Assembly: GCF_034661235.1 (NCBI RefSeq)
Contig: NZ_CP141059.1
Coordinates: forward strand, 2,603,501-2,667,500
Reading direction: 5' to 3'
DNA: 64,000 bases
Source of the DNA: Nocardioides bizhenqiangii
GTDB lineage: Bacteria > Actinomycetota > Actinomycetes > Propionibacteriales > Nocardioidaceae
This document shows positions 42,623-52,677 of the stretch, in pieces. The notes below the pieces were generated by a model, which saw only the letters and a program-made list of their open reading frames with translations, did not search any database and was not told where the DNA came from. A program made the translations under genes and the position numbers. Positions within the stretch are counted from its first letter, which is position 1; each line of letters starts with the position of its first letter.

Positions 42623-44752
42623 TCACTTGGTCGCCTCGACCATCTGGCGGAGCTCCTTGCGGAGGTCGGAGATCTCGTCGCGGAGCCGGGCGGCCAGCTC
42701 GAACTGGAGCTCCGCCGCCGCACCCTTCATCTGGTCGGTGAGGTCCTGGATCAGCTCGGCGAGGTCGGAGCTGGGAAGCCCGGCCAGCTGGGTGGCGTGC
42801 TCGCCTGCGGCCCGCTCGCCGAGCGTGGGCACCGGCGCCCTCCGTCCCTTCACCCCGCCGGCGCGGCCACTGACGCCGGCGTCGGCCCACGTCTGGAGCA
42901 GTGCCTGGGTCGTCTCGTCCTCGCGGGCCAGCATCTCGGTGATGTCGGCGATCTTCTTCCGCAGCGGCTGCGGGTCGACGCCGTGGGCCTTGTTGTAGGC
43001 GATCTGCTTGTCGCGCCGCCGGTTGGTCTCGTCGACCGCGGCCGCCATCGACGGCGTGATCCGGTCGGCGTACATGTGCACCTGCCCGGAGACGTTGCGG
43101 GCGGCGCGGCCGATGGTCTGGATGAGGGACTTGTCGGAGCGCAGGAAGCCCTCCTTGTCGGCATCGAGGATCGCGACCAGCGAGACCTCCGGAAGGTCGA
43201 GGCCCTCGCGGAGCAGGTTGATGCCGACCAGCACGTCGTAGGCCCCGAGCCGCAGGTCGCGCAGCAGCTCGATCCGCTTGAGCGTGTCGACCTCGGAGTG
43301 CAGGTAGCGGGTGCGGACGCCGGCGTCGAGCAGGTAGTCGGTGAGGTCCTCCGACATCTTCTTGGTCAGCGTGGTGACCAGCACCCGCTCGTTGCGATCG
43401 GTGCGCAGCCGGATCTCGTGGATGAGGTCGTCGATCTGGCCCTTGGTCGGCTTGATGACGACCTCCGGGTCGACCAGTCCGGTCGGCCGGATGATCTGCT
43501 CGACGACGTCGCCCTGGACCTTGTCGAGCTCGTAATCGCCGGGGGTCGCCGAGAGGTAGATGGTCTGGCCGACCCGGTCGAGGAACTCCTCCCACCGCAG
43601 CGGTCGGTTGTCCATGGCGCTCGGCAGCCGGAAGCCGTGCTCGACCAGGTTGCGCTTGCGGGACATGTCGCCCTCGTACATCCCGCCGATCTGCGGCACC
43701 GCCACGTGCGACTCGTCGATCACCAGGAGGAAGTCCTCGGGGAAGTAGTCGAGCAGGCAGTTGGGAGCCGAACCGCGGGACCGGCCGTCGATGTGCATCG
43801 AGTAGTTCTCGATGCCCGAGCAGGTGCCGATCTGGCGCATCATCTCGATGTCGTAGGTCGTCCGCATCCGCAGCCGCTGCGCCTCGAGCATCTTGCCCTG
43901 CCGCTCGAACGTCGCCAGCTGCTCCGTCAGCTCGGCCTCGATGCCGTTGATCGCGCGCTCCATCCGCTGCGGACCGGCGACGTAGTGGCTCGCAGGGAAG
44001 ATGTAGAGCTCGTGGTCCTCGGTGAGCACCTCCCCGGTGACGGGGTGCAGCGTCATCAGCCGCTCGATCTCGTCGCCGAAGAACTCGACCCGGACCGCCA
44101 GCTCCTCGTAGACCGGGAAGATCTCGAGCGTGTCGCCCCGCACGCGAAACGTGCCGCGGGTGAACGACAGGTCGTTGCGGGTGTACTGGATCTCGACCAG
44201 GCGCCGGAGCACGGAGTCGCGGTCGTGCTCGTCGCCGACCTTCAGCCGCACCATCCGGTCGACGTACTCCTGCGGGGTGCCGAGGCCGTAGATGCACGAC
44301 ACCGTCGACACCACGATCACATCGCGTCGCGTGAGCAGGCTGTTGGTGGCCGAGTGCCGCAGCCGCTCGACCTCCTCGTTGATCGAGCTGTCCTTCTCGA
44401 TGTAGGTGTCGGTCTGCGGGACGTAGGCCTCGGGTTGGTAGTAGTCGTAGTAGGAGACGAAGTACTCGATCGCGTTGTTCGGGAACAGCTGGCGCAGCTC
44501 GTTGGCGAACTGCGCCGCGAGGGTCTTGTTGGGCTGCATCACCAGCACCGGCCGCTGCACCTGCTCGGCGACCCACGCGACGGTCGCCGTCTTGCCCGTG
44601 CCGGTCGCACCGAGGAGCACGACGTCCTGGGTGCTGGCCTGCAGGCGACGGGTGATCTCGGCGATCGCTGCCGGCTGGTCGCCGGACGGCTGGTAGTCGG
44701 ACTCCACCTTGAACGGAGCAACCCGACGCTCGAGGTCGGTGATCGGACGCAT
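42623..44752 (-). CDS. uvrB: UvrABC excinuclease subunit B
   Basis: A 709-aa UvrB with Walker A GATGTGKT (~49-56), the beta-hairpin region [21 protein letters not shown] (~100-120), Walker B with DESH ([10 protein letters not shown]), the helicase motif QTIGRAARN, and a C-terminal UVR motif (~640-705) that binds UvrC. It has normal full length. It verifies damage and loads UvrC in nucleotide-excision repair. It stands alone between the channel gene and a CMD gene, with a short repeat-bearing spacer upstream. Confidence 0.98.
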   Translation of the reverse strand: MRPITDLERRVAPFKVESDYQPSGDQPAAIAEITRRLQASTQDVVLLGATGTGKTATVAWVAEQVQRPVLVMQPNKTLAAQFANELRQLFPNNAIEYFVSYYDYYQPEAYVPQTDTYIEKDSSINEEVERLRHSATNSLLTRRDVIVVSTVSCIYGLGTPQEYVDRMVRLKVGDEHDRDSVLRRLVEIQYTRNDLSFTRGTFRVRGDTLEIFPVYEELAVRVEFFGDEIERLMTLHPVTGEVLTEDHELYIFPASHYVAGPQRMERAINGIEAELTEQLATFERQGKMLEAQRLRMRTTYDIEMMRQIGTCSGIENYSMHIDGRSRGSAPNCLLDYFPEDFLLVIDESHVAVPQIGGMYEGDMSRKRNLVEHGFRLPSAMDNRPLRWEEFLDRVGQTIYLSATPGDYELDKVQGDVVEQIIRPTGLVDPEVVIKPTKGQIDDLIHEIRLRTDRNERVLVTTLTKKMSEDLTDYLLDAGVRTRYLHSEVDTLKRIELLRDLRLGAYDVLVGINLLREGLDLPEVSLVAILDADKEGFLRSDKSLIQTIGRAARNVSGQVHMYADRITPSMAAAVDETNRRRDKQIAYNKAHGVDPQPLRKKIADITEMLAREDETTQALLQTWADAGVSGRAGGVKGRRAPVPTLGERAAGEHATQLAGLPSSDLAELIQDLTDQMKGAAAELQFELAARLRDEISDLRKELRQMVEATK

Positions 44753-44825
44753 GCGACGAGCGTACGGGCGCCCGCCGACATCCGAGTCCAGCGGGCGCGA
44801 GCTTGCTCGCGGCCGCGTCGGACGA

Positions 44826-44883
44826 GGAGGTCGAGTGGCCGCTCGGCTGAGCTTGTGAAGCCGAGACCGGCTGTATCGAGACC
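44826..44883. repeat. Dispersed intergenic repeat
   Basis: GAGGTCGAGTGGCC to GTATCGAGACC. It contains the internal inverted repeat CTCGGCT...AGCCGAG around a 10-nt loop and the family's GGTCTCGA-type end, lying between uvrB and the CMD gene. A related unit occurs at 62988-63030. Confidence 0.5.
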
Positions 44884-44904
44884 CGGTGAGCCGAAAAACT
44901 GCCG

Positions 44905-45450
44905 TCAGCGCCGCGGTCGGTCCGGCCGGACCCGCAGGGTGTGCAGGACGGTCGCGAGCATGCGGTAGTGACCGACGAGCATCAGGACCTCGATGGCGAT
45001 CCGCTCGTCGTGCTCCTGGCGCAGCGCGGCCCAGGTGGCGTCGGTGACGTCCTCGGTCGACAGCAGCTCGTCGGCGGCGGCCAGCAGGACCCGGTCGGCA
45101 CCGGTCCAGCCGTCCAGGCCGCCGGCCTCGACCCGGGCGATCTCATCCGCGCTCAGCCCGGACCGGCGTCCGATCCGGCGGTGCTGGGTGAGCTCGTAGT
45201 CCGACCCGCAGGTCGCGGCGACCCGCAGGATCAGCAGCTCGGTCTGGCGGCGCGGCAGCCGACCGCCCGGCATCAGCCGGCCGGCGAAGTGCAGCCACCC
45301 CCAGAACAGCCGCCGGTTGCGCCCGAGGGTCAGGAACACGGCCGGCGGCTCGGTGCCGGACACCCGGCCGAAGACCCGCGAGAGGAGCGCGATGTCCGGG
45401 CCGACGTCTCGCCAGCCACCAGGAGTGATTCGCGGCTCGCCGCCGCTCAT
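44905..45450 (-). CDS. Carboxymuconolactone decarboxylase-family protein
   Basis: A 181-aa AhpD/CMD-fold protein. The central helix pair has [43 protein letters not shown] (about 65-107), with the ELxxH-type signature, and a later [22 protein letters not shown] 45450 lies 64 bp after the SDR gene in the same direction. A CMD gene also ends the CYP51 operon; the two are only distantly similar. The function, perhaps peroxidase- or decarboxylase-like, is unknown. Confidence 0.83.
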   Translation of the reverse strand: MSGGEPRITPGGWRDVGPDIALLSRVFGRVSGTEPPAVFLTLGRNRRLFWGWLHFAGRLMPGGRLPRRQTELLILRVAATCGSDYELTQHRRIGRRSGLSADEIARVEAGGLDGWTGADRVLLAAADELLSTEDVTDATWAALRQEHDERIAIEVLMLVGHYRMLATVLHTLRVRPDRPRR

Positions 45451-45514
45451 TTCGGGGTCCCTGCGAAGTTGTTCGGGGGAGCGAAGCGGAGGAGAAGAAC
45501 TTCGTGGGGTGAGT

Positions 45515-46393
45515 TCATGCCAGGTCCGACCGGCGGGCCTGGTCGACCGCGGGCAGCACCCGGTGCGCACCCCAGCTGAAGATCCGCATGGCCAGCGCGT
45601 AGCCGGGCGGGTAGTAGCGCTGCAGCCAGTGCACGAGGCGGATGTCGGCCGAGGTGTAGACCCAGTAGCGGTTGCGGCGGACGCCCTTCCAGATCGCATC
45701 GGCCGCCCGCTCGGGCGAGACCGCATGGTGCTGGAACCTGCGCCGCGCCCGCACGAACCGCCGGTCCTGGGCGTCGACACCGGCGATCCGGATCGTCTGG
45801 ACCAGGCCCGTGTCCACGCCACCGGGACACACCAGGGTCACGCCGATCCGGTGCCGCCGGAGGTCGTAGCGCAGCACCTCCGAGATGCCCCGCAGGCCGA
45901 ACTTGGTCGCGCTGTAGGCGGCGTGCCACGGCATCGCGATGATGCCCGCGGCCGACGACACGTTGACCAGCTGGCCGCCGCGCCCGGCGTCGATCATCGG
46001 GGGCAGGAGCTCCTCGATGACGTGGATCGGTCCCATCAGGTTGACCTCGACCAGGGAGCGCCAGTGCTCGTGCTCGAGGCCGCGCACCGTGCCCCAGATC
46101 GCGATGCCGGCCACGTTGAGGACGACGTCCATCGGACCGGACGCCTCGGTCACCCGCGCGGCGAGGCGTCGTACGGCGTCGCGGTCGGTGATGTCGGCGG
46201 GCTCGGCGAGGGCCACCCGCCCGCCGGCGGCGGTCGCCTCCTCGGCGACCTCGGCGAGCAGGTCGGCCTGGATGTCGGTGAGGTGGAGCACCGCACCCTC
46301 GGCGGCCGCCTGGAGGGCGACCGCTCGGCCGATGCCGCTGGCAGCCCCGGTGACGAAGACGTTCTTGCCGGAGAGGTCCTTGACCGGCCTCAC
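45515..46393 (-). CDS. Short-chain dehydrogenase/reductase with C-terminal extension
   Basis: A 292-aa SDR with TGAASGIGRAVAL (~15-27), DI-Q at the NAD site, NVAG, SSAAG and catalytic YSATKFGLRG (~160-169). A ~60-residue C-terminal tail is rich in aromatic and basic residues (RRNRYWVYTSADIRLVHWLQRYYPPGYALAM) and may bind membrane lipid. GTG 46393 overlaps the upstream PLD stop, so the two are coupled. Relatives often act on lipid or retinol-like alcohols. Confidence 0.85.
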   Translation of the reverse strand: MRPVKDLSGKNVFVTGAASGIGRAVALQAAAEGAVLHLTDIQADLLAEVAEEATAAGGRVALAEPADITDRDAVRRLAARVTEASGPMDVVLNVAGIAIWGTVRGLEHEHWRSLVEVNLMGPIHVIEELLPPMIDAGRGGQLVNVSSAAGIIAMPWHAAYSATKFGLRGISEVLRYDLRRHRIGVTLVCPGGVDTGLVQTIRIAGVDAQDRRFVRARRRFQHHAVSPERAADAIWKGVRRNRYWVYTSADIRLVHWLQRYYPPGYALAMRIFSWGAHRVLPAVDQARRSDLA

Positions 46394-47655
46394 AACAGCG
46401 TCCTCAACGGCTTGAGGAAGGCCTCGGTGAACTTGCGGTGCAGGTCGCGCGCCTCCCACTCCTCGCTGGTGAGCTCGAGGCAGTTGGTCTCGTCGACGAG
46501 GAAGACCTCCTCGAGCTGCTTGGCCAGGTCCTTGTCGATCGCCTCCAGGTTGATCTCGTAGTTGCCCTGGAGGCTGAGGCGGTCGATGTTCGCCGTACCG
46601 ACGGTGCACCACGTGCCGTCGACGGTGGCCGTCTTCGCGTGCACCATGGCGTCGCGGTAGCGCAGCACCCGGACCCCGGCGTCGAGGAGCTGGCTGAAGT
46701 ATCCGCGGGAGATCCAGTCCGCGACGATGTGGTTGGACTTGAGCGGCATGAGGAGCCGCACGTCCACCCCGCGCCGGGCGGCATCCTTGAGAGCGTCGAC
46801 GAAGTCCTGGTCGGGCATGAAGTAGGCCTGGGTCAGCCACACGTTGGTGCTCGCCCGGTTGATCGCCTCGAGGTACATCCCCCGGATCGGGAAGACCCAC
46901 AGCCGCGGGATGTTGCGCTGGATGCGGATCAACGGCTCCCACGTCGATGCGGTCTCCAGGAGCAGCGGCCGCTCGGAGGCGCGGAGCCGGCGGCGCCGGT
47001 TGAGGTTCCAGAAGTCCGCGAACGCGCGCTTGAGGTCCCACACGGCGGGTCCGGTCACGCGGACGTGGGTGTCGCGCCACTCCGTCTCGTAGGCCGACCC
47101 GATGTTGTAGCCGCCGATGAAGCCGGTGCGGTCGTCGACGACCAGGATCTTGCGGTGGTCGCGGCCGTAGCGCCGGAGGTCGAAGAACCGCCAGCCGGCC
47201 GCGTAGACGGGGTAGCGCAGCACCTTCATCGAGGCCGGGAAGCGCTTGAACGTCGGTGCGACCACCAGGTTCGCGAACCCGTCGTAGATGCAGTAGACCT
47301 CGACGCCCCGGTCCGCCGCAGCCGCCAGGGCGCGCTTGAACCGCTCTCCGGTGGCGTCGCCCTTCCAGATGTAGGTCTCGAAGAGGATCTGCCGCTGGGC
47401 GCCGTCGATCGCCGCGATCATGTCTTCGTACAGGTCGCGACCGTAGGTGTACGTCGTCACCTCGCCGTCGCCCACCGTGACCGTCGCGGGCGCCCTCGTC
47501 GGGAACGGCTTGGGCCGTTTCCCGCGCCGACGGTAGGAGTCGACCAGCGACATCGTGACCGCGAGCCCGATCTGGATCCCGAGGACGGTCAGCAGCACTC
47601 GGCGGAGCAACCGAGGCAGCCTCAGGCCGTCGCGCTGTCCGTCCCGCCGTCCCAC
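46390..47655 (-). CDS. Phospholipase D / cardiolipin-synthase-like protein
   Basis: A 421-aa protein with an N-terminal membrane anchor (~18-36) and two HKD motifs, HRKILVVD (~165) and HAKTATVD (~337), the paired phosphatidyltransferase active site. YNIGSAYETEWRD and TANIDRLSLQGNYEINLEA are the usual G-G/S and N-D followers. The frame could begin at TTG 47664, but GTG 47655 is 7 nt after TAGATT and fits the leaderless pattern seen widely here. It is coupled to an SDR gene. It may synthesise cardiolipin or hydrolyse phospholipid. Confidence 0.88.
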   Translation of the reverse strand: MGRRDGQRDGLRLPRLLRRVLLTVLGIQIGLAVTMSLVDSYRRRGKRPKPFPTRAPATVTVGDGEVTTYTYGRDLYEDMIAAIDGAQRQILFETYIWKGDATGERFKRALAAAADRGVEVYCIYDGFANLVVAPTFKRFPASMKVLRYPVYAAGWRFFDLRRYGRDHRKILVVDDRTGFIGGYNIGSAYETEWRDTHVRVTGPAVWDLKRAFADFWNLNRRRRLRASERPLLLETASTWEPLIRIQRNIPRLWVFPIRGMYLEAINRASTNVWLTQAYFMPDQDFVDALKDAARRGVDVRLLMPLKSNHIVADWISRGYFSQLLDAGVRVLRYRDAMVHAKTATVDGTWCTVGTANIDRLSLQGNYEINLEAIDKDLAKQLEEVFLVDETNCLELTSEEWEARDLHRKFTEAFLKPLRTLL

Positions 47656-47714
47656 GGCAGTCAATCTAGTCGGAGACCGATTTGAGGTGGCGGTGCGACC
47701 CGCGGGTCACCGCA

Positions 47715-48293
47715 TCACGACGACGGTGGCGGGACGTTCAGTGGCGTGATCATCTCGATCAGCCAGGTGTCACCGTCGCGGACCATCGTGAGCGAGGTCC
47801 ACTGCTCGTCCAGGACGCCCTTGCGGTTGTCCTCGTTGGAGAGGCTCTGCCTCACGAACGCGATCACCTGGACCGTTCCGCTGTCGACGATGTCGTAGGC
47901 GGACTCCGCGACCTCACCCTCGGCGGTCATCCGAAACCGCCGGATCACCTTGCGGAACGTGGGGACGAGGTCGTCCTCGTACTGCGTGCGCAGCTCGCCC
48001 GCGAAGTGCTGGGTCCAGTCGAACTCGTCGTCGAGATCGCGGTAGTCGTACGAGATGATCTCGCCGAGAGCCTTCTCGGCGGCGGCGAGCGCATCGGGTC
48101 CCTCGGCGTACGACGCGACGTCGGCCTCGGCCTGGTCCAGGTCGTCCTGGAGGCTGTTGTTGCCCTGGACCAACCAGACCACGGCCGCCAGGGTCGCGAC
48201 GAGCGCGCCGACGAGCATGAGGATGACCAGCCGCAAGACCTTCTCGCGCTGCTGGTGATCCTCGGCGGTGGTCTCCACCCTCGTGACGCTCAT
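47715..48293 (-). CDS. Mce-associated membrane protein (second mce operon)
   Basis: A 192-aa protein with a short cytoplasmic N-terminus, one transmembrane helix (~20-42) and an extracytoplasmic NTF2-like domain ending DGDTWLIEMITPLNV. It overlaps the mceF-type gene by 4 bp and closes the second mce operon. Only one Mas gene is present here, against two in the first operon. Confidence 0.82.
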   Translation of the reverse strand: MSVTRVETTAEDHQQREKVLRLVILMLVGALVATLAAVVWLVQGNNSLQDDLDQAEADVASYAEGPDALAAAEKALGEIISYDYRDLDDEFDWTQHFAGELRTQYEDDLVPTFRKVIRRFRMTAEGEVAESAYDIVDSGTVQVIAFVRQSLSNEDNRKGVLDEQWTSLTMVRDGDTWLIEMITPLNVPPPSS

Positions 48294-49387
48294 CGGACCG
48301 GTCCAGGAGCGTGCGCGGCGCCGCGTTGGAGGCGGGCGAACGAGGCCGCGCACCGGCCGTCGGTCTGGAAGGCGTGACGCTCCGGGTCGAAGCCGTCGCG
48401 CCGAGTCGTGCCGTAGTCGCACCGGGCGGTGCGGACAGGGATCAGGTGGAGATTGATGCGCTCGTTCCTGATGGCGGAGGCCAACGCTCCGATACCGGGC
48501 GCGTACTCCCGCAGCAGGGTCCGCAGGTGCGGCTCGTAGGCCATCGCGATGTCGGTGAAGCTCACTCCCGTGTCGAGGAAACCGGGGAGCACGTCCTCGG
48601 CGTCGCGGATCAGCGCCTTCAGGTCCTCGATCTGGCCGGGGGTCCGGTCGAGGACCTGCTGCCACTCGGGCTCGTAGCTGCGCAGGAACGCCGCGAACTG
48701 CTTGGCCCGGTTGCCGAGGACGCGCAGGCTGCCCTCGTTGTCGCTGACGATCCGGAGGACGGTGCCGGCGTTGGTGATCACGCGGTCGGTCTCGGGCCAC
48801 ACCTCGTCGAGGGTAGCGAGCAGGTCCGTGCCCTGGTCGAGGATCCTCCCGATGTCGTCGCCGGTGCCGGCCAGCGCTGTGCTGAGCTCGCGGAGCACGA
48901 CCCGGAGCTTCTTGTCGTCGATCTGGCGGAGCACGTCGTTGACCGCGACCACCGTCTCGCTCAGGCTCTCCGGCAGGTCCGTCGACTCGGCCGCGACGGT
49001 GTCGCCACTCTCCAGGAAGGGGCCGTCGGGCGAGTCCGGCTGGAAGTCGAGGTACTGCTCGCCGACCGGCGACAGGCTGCGCACGCGGGCGAGCGAGTCC
49101 TTGGGGATGTCCGTACCCGCGTTGATGCGGATGCTGGCGAGGACGCCCTCGTCGGTGGGCACGATCGTGGTCACCTTGCCGACCTTGATGCCGCGGTAGG
49201 TGACCGCGGACCCTTCGAACAGGCCGCCGGTCTGCTCGAGCTCGACGTCGACGTTGACCGGTCGCGACGTCAGCGGCTGGTCGAGAACCGCGGCGAAAAG
49301 GTAGGCGACCGCGATCAGGAACACCACGACGATGCCGACCGCGCTGAGGTAGAGGCGGTCGCTGAGGATGCTGCGCACGCTCGTCAT
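48290..49387 (-). CDS. mceF: MceF-type protein (second mce operon)
   Basis: A 365-aa protein. A transmembrane helix (~12-35), an MlaD/Mce domain (~42-120; TGGLFEGSAVTYRGIKVGKV, PVGEQYLDF) and a helical region precede a short C-terminal tail that lacks the long Pro/Gly extension of the first operon's MceF. ATG 49387 lies one base after the mceE stop; upstream Met codons extend into the previous gene and are rejected. Confidence 0.89.
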   Translation of the reverse strand: MTSVRSILSDRLYLSAVGIVVVFLIAVAYLFAAVLDQPLTSRPVNVDVELEQTGGLFEGSAVTYRGIKVGKVTTIVPTDEGVLASIRINAGTDIPKDSLARVRSLSPVGEQYLDFQPDSPDGPFLESGDTVAAESTDLPESLSETVVAVNDVLRQIDDKKLRVVLRELSTALAGTGDDIGRILDQGTDLLATLDEVWPETDRVITNAGTVLRIVSDNEGSLRVLGNRAKQFAAFLRSYEPEWQQVLDRTPGQIEDLKALIRDAEDVLPGFLDTGVSFTDIAMAYEPHLRTLLREYAPGIGALASAIRNERINLHLIPVRTARCDYGTTRRDGFDPERHAFQTDGRCAASFARLQRGAAHAPGPVR

Positions 49388-49388
49388 G

Positions 49389-50603
49389 TCAGCCCCCTCC
49401 CCCGAGCACGCCACCGAGCATGCCGTCGAGCGACAGCAGGTGGGGTGGACGTTCCCGGCCGCCGCGGCCACCGGGTGGGGTGGTGTCGGACGACGAGCCG
49501 GGATCCGTGGTGGCCTGGCGCGGGAGGAGGCCGCCGCCGAGCAGGTCGCCGAGCCCGAGCTCGTCGATCACGTCAGCGATCGGGGCCGTGATGCCGATCA
49601 GGTCGAGCAGACCCTGGAGCGCCGGCAGGTTGCCGGCCTGGATCCGGTCGAGGTGGAGGTCGATGGAGATCGACGCGTAGTCACCGGGGACGACCTCGCG
49701 GAGGGCACCGGCCGCCTTAACGAGCCGCTGCATCATGTAGCCGAACCGCTTCCGGTTGGACGCGAGCTCCGCGAGCACCGGCTCGGTCTCCGCGAGCAGC
49801 GCGAACAGCTGCGACCGGGTGGCGGTGACGGTGTCGTTCGCCGCCGACGAGAACCGCTCGACCGCCTTCAGCAGCGCCGTCAGCTCCGGGGTCGCCCGGC
49901 GCAGCACCGCCGCTGCGGGCCGGATCTCCTTCATCGCCCGGTTGATGACCTGCTCCCGGTCGCTCAGCGTGCCCGACAGCGAGTTAAGCGAGGTGAGGAC
50001 GGCGTCGATGCTCGCCGTCGTGGCGTTCGCCTGGGTGAGGAACGTCGCCGCCTGGTCCAGCAGCAGCCGCAGGTCGTCCTCGTTGCCGCCGAGAGCGGTG
50101 TTGAGCTCCTCGGTGATGGTCTGCAGCTGGTCGAGCCCCCCGCCGTTGATGAGCAGCGACGCCTGCGCGAGTGCGTCCTCGACCGTCGGAGCCGTCTCGG
50201 TCTCCTTGAGGGTCAGGATCGTTCCTTCCTCGATCTCCTCACCTTCGGCCGGGTTGGTCACGTCGACGAAGAGCTCCCCCAGCGGTGTGGTGTAGCGAAG
50301 CCGGGCGGTGGCGCCCTCGTGCAGCTCGGCGTCGGTGCGGATGTCCATCGTGACGACCGCCGTGTAGTCGTCGATGGTGATCGAGGTGACCTTGCCGCTG
50401 TCGACACCGTTGACCTTGACGGGTGCGCCCTCGGCGAGGTTGAGCGCCTCGTCGAACTTCGCCTTGATCTCGATCGTGTCGCCCGACACCCCCGTGCCGG
50501 GGATCGGCAGGTCGCGCATGGTGGTCGAGCATCCGGTCGCGGCGCACAGCACGACAGTGGTCGCGGCGGCAGCCGCGGCGGCCCGGATGGCGCGGCGGCT
50601 CAT
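49389..50603 (-). CDS. mceE: MceE-type lipoprotein (second mce operon)
   Basis: A 404-aa protein with an Ala-rich lipoprotein signal and lipobox AATGC (Cys 25), an MlaD/Mce domain (~40-120; ALNLAEGAPVKVNGVDSGKV, PLGELFVDV) and coiled-coil segments (~130-280). The C-terminus is Gly/Pro-rich and disordered, ending in LGGVLGGGG. It overlaps the mceD-type gene (TGATG). Confidence 0.89.
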   Translation of the reverse strand: MSRRAIRAAAAAAATTVVLCAATGCSTTMRDLPIPGTGVSGDTIEIKAKFDEALNLAEGAPVKVNGVDSGKVTSITIDDYTAVVTMDIRTDAELHEGATARLRYTTPLGELFVDVTNPAEGEEIEEGTILTLKETETAPTVEDALAQASLLINGGGLDQLQTITEELNTALGGNEDDLRLLLDQAATFLTQANATTASIDAVLTSLNSLSGTLSDREQVINRAMKEIRPAAAVLRRATPELTALLKAVERFSSAANDTVTATRSQLFALLAETEPVLAELASNRKRFGYMMQRLVKAAGALREVVPGDYASISIDLHLDRIQAGNLPALQGLLDLIGITAPIADVIDELGLGDLLGGGLLPRQATTDPGSSSDTTPPGGRGGRERPPHLLSLDGMLGGVLGGGG

Positions 50604-51703
50604 CAGTTGCCTCCGAGCGGGTCGGTCCCGAACAGCTGACAGATAGCCGGAGGCAACCGGTCGCAGACCTGGTTGATCGTCTTGCCCAACGGGGTCAGGA
50701 CGACCGGGTCGAACGTCACGGGGATCCGGTCGCCGATGCGAGCCCGCTGGAGGTTCTGGAGGGTGAGCGGCATGACCCGGAGGATCTCGGTCAGGTTGCG
50801 CTGTTTCTGCAGGATGGTGCGCATCAGCCGCGTCGACCCGTTGACGGCCTCGACGATCTGGTCGCGGTTGTCGACGGCGAACTCCGCGACGACCGTCACG
50901 GCGTCGTCCAGCGAGCGCAGCGCGGTGGCGAAGTTCTCCCGCTCGTCGGCCAGCAGGTCGGCGGCCTCGGTCACCCGGCGGATGAACTCCCGCGCCGTCG
51001 ACTCGTTGGCCGAGACCGCGGCGAGCAGCACGTCCAGGGATCGCAGGGTGGATGTGATGCTGCCGCGCTGGGCATGGATGCCGCTGACGCCCTCCTGCAG
51101 GGCGTGGATCGTCTGGTTGATCAGCGGCCCGTTGCCCCTGAGCGCCTCGGTGCCCTGGTCGACGAACCGCTCGATCGCCTTCGTGGCCTTCTTCGAGCTT
51201 GCGATCCCCGTCGCGAAGTCGTTGAGCGAGGCCAGGACCTGGTCGAAGTCCACCGGGGCGCGGGTGCGGTCGATCGGGATCTCGTCGCCGTCCTCGAGGG
51301 TCGGGCCCTTGGAGTAGACCGGGGTCAGCTCGACGTAGCGGTCGGTCGCCACCGACCGGGCGACCACGACGGCACCGGCGTCGGCAGGGACCTGGTGGTC
51401 GTCGTCGATCTCCATCGTCACCTTGACCTGCTCACCGTCGGGGTCGATCGAGGTGATCTCACCGACCGGCACGCCGAGGATGCCGACGTCGTTGCCGACG
51501 AACAGGCCCGCGGAGTCCTCGAAGTAGGCGACGACCTCCATCCGGCCTCCGCTGGAACCGGGCAGGGCGCTGCACGCCGATGCCATCATCAGCACGACGG
51601 CCAGCAGCGCGAGACGCACAGGCCTCGCGAGACCGGGCGCGCCACCGCGCGTGGCGTCGTCGACGACCGTCACGGTCACCCGCTCGTTGCCCCGACCGGT
51701 CAT
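50603..51703 (-). CDS. mceD: MceD-type protein, possible lipoprotein (second mce operon)
   Basis: A 366-aa protein with a ~30-residue cytoplasmic-type N-terminus, a hydrophobic segment (~31-43) ending ASAC (Cys 44), an MlaD/Mce domain (~52-130; SAGLFVGNDVGILGVPVGEI) and helical segments to ~340. The cysteine directly after the hydrophobic stretch suggests lipidation, which is unusual for a D subunit. The position and domain order are otherwise normal. Confidence 0.84.
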   Translation of the reverse strand: MTGRGNERVTVTVVDDATRGGAPGLARPVRLALLAVVLMMASACSALPGSSGGRMEVVAYFEDSAGLFVGNDVGILGVPVGEITSIDPDGEQVKVTMEIDDDHQVPADAGAVVVARSVATDRYVELTPVYSKGPTLEDGDEIPIDRTRAPVDFDQVLASLNDFATGIASSKKATKAIERFVDQGTEALRGNGPLINQTIHALQEGVSGIHAQRGSITSTLRSLDVLLAAVSANESTAREFIRRVTEAADLLADERENFATALRSLDDAVTVVAEFAVDNRDQIVEAVNGSTRLMRTILQKQRNLTEILRVMPLTLQNLQRARIGDRIPVTFDPVVLTPLGKTINQVCDRLPPAICQLFGTDPLGGN

Positions 51704-52677
51704 CAGCAGTCACCCCGCAACCGGCACCTGGCGTCGTCCGCCGGCAGGGCGTACGGGGTGAACAGGTCGACCCACGGACCGTTCCCGCTGGCGTTGGCGA
51801 CGTAGCGGACCGCCGGAGCCATCACGTCCAGCACGTGCAGCAGCTGGTCGTCCTGCTCGTTGAGGAAGGCGATCACGTCGTTGAGGTCGCGGAGGCCCGG
51901 CGCCAGCTTGCCGCGGGTCGACTCGACGATCGCACGGAGTGCCCGGGCCAGCTCGGTCGTCTCGACCAGCAGCCGGTGGATCGCCTGCCGACGGGACGTG
52001 ACCTCGGTGAGCACCAGGTTGGTCTGCCTCATCATCGCGACGATGTCCTTGCTGCTCGTCGCAAGCTGGTCGGTGACACTACGGGCGGCGGTGAGGAGCT
52101 GACCCGTCTGGTCCGAGCGCGACGCGATCATCTCGGAGAGCCTGGCCACCCCTTCGAGGGCGGGTCGGACCTCGTCCTGGGTCGCGCCGAGGGTGCTGGC
52201 CGTCTGGGTCAGCGCCTCGGCCAGCAGCTCGGGGTCGAGCTCGTCGAGCGCCTCGGCGCCGCTCTCCAGGACGTCCTGGAGGTTGTAGGGGACGGACGTA
52301 CGGTCGATCGGGATCGTGGCATCGGTGAGCTCCCCCGACCCGGCCGGATCGACCTCGAGGTAGTGGCTGCCGAGGAGGGTGGCGACCTTGACGGTCGCCA
52401 CCGTGCGCGAGCCCAGCTCGATCTCGCTGTCGAGCACGAAGCGCACCAGGACGCGGTCGTCCTCGAGCTCGATGCTGGAGACCTCGCCCTTGCTGACGCC
52501 GTGCACCTGCACGTCCTCGCCGACGCGGAGGCCTCCGGTGTGCTCGAGGACGGCGGTGTAGCTGTTCGTGCCGAAGCTGGCGACGCTGAAGAAGATCACG
52601 GCGGCGCCGACCACCCCCATGAGAGCGATCGCGACCAGCCCGGTCTTGAACGGGTCACGGGCGTTCATCGGCTTCAT
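51703..52677 (-). CDS. mceC: MceC-type protein (second mce operon)
   Basis: A 324-aa protein with a transmembrane helix (~12-32), an MlaD/Mce domain (~38-115; HTGGLRVGEDVQVHGVSKGEV, LLGSHYLEV) and a helical extension with a short Cys-containing end (RCRLRGDC). ATG 52677 overlaps the mceB stop; a second ATG 9 bp on is possible. Confidence 0.88.
   Translation of the reverse strand: MKPMNARDPFKTGLVAIALMGVVGAAVIFFSVASFGTNSYTAVLEHTGGLRVGEDVQVHGVSKGEVSSIELEDDRVLVRFVLDSEIELGSRTVATVKVATLLGSHYLEVDPAGSGELTDATIPIDRTSVPYNLQDVLESGAEALDELDPELLAEALTQTASTLGATQDEVRPALEGVARLSEMIASRSDQTGQLLTAARSVTDQLATSSKDIVAMMRQTNLVLTEVTSRRQAIHRLLVETTELARALRAIVESTRGKLAPGLRDLNDVIAFLNEQDDQLLHVLDVMAPAVRYVANASGNGPWVDLFTPYALPADDARCRLRGDC

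Noticed and set aside
42797..44968. 723-aa plus-strand frame
   Set aside because: Exact antisense of uvrB, whose motifs are unambiguous.
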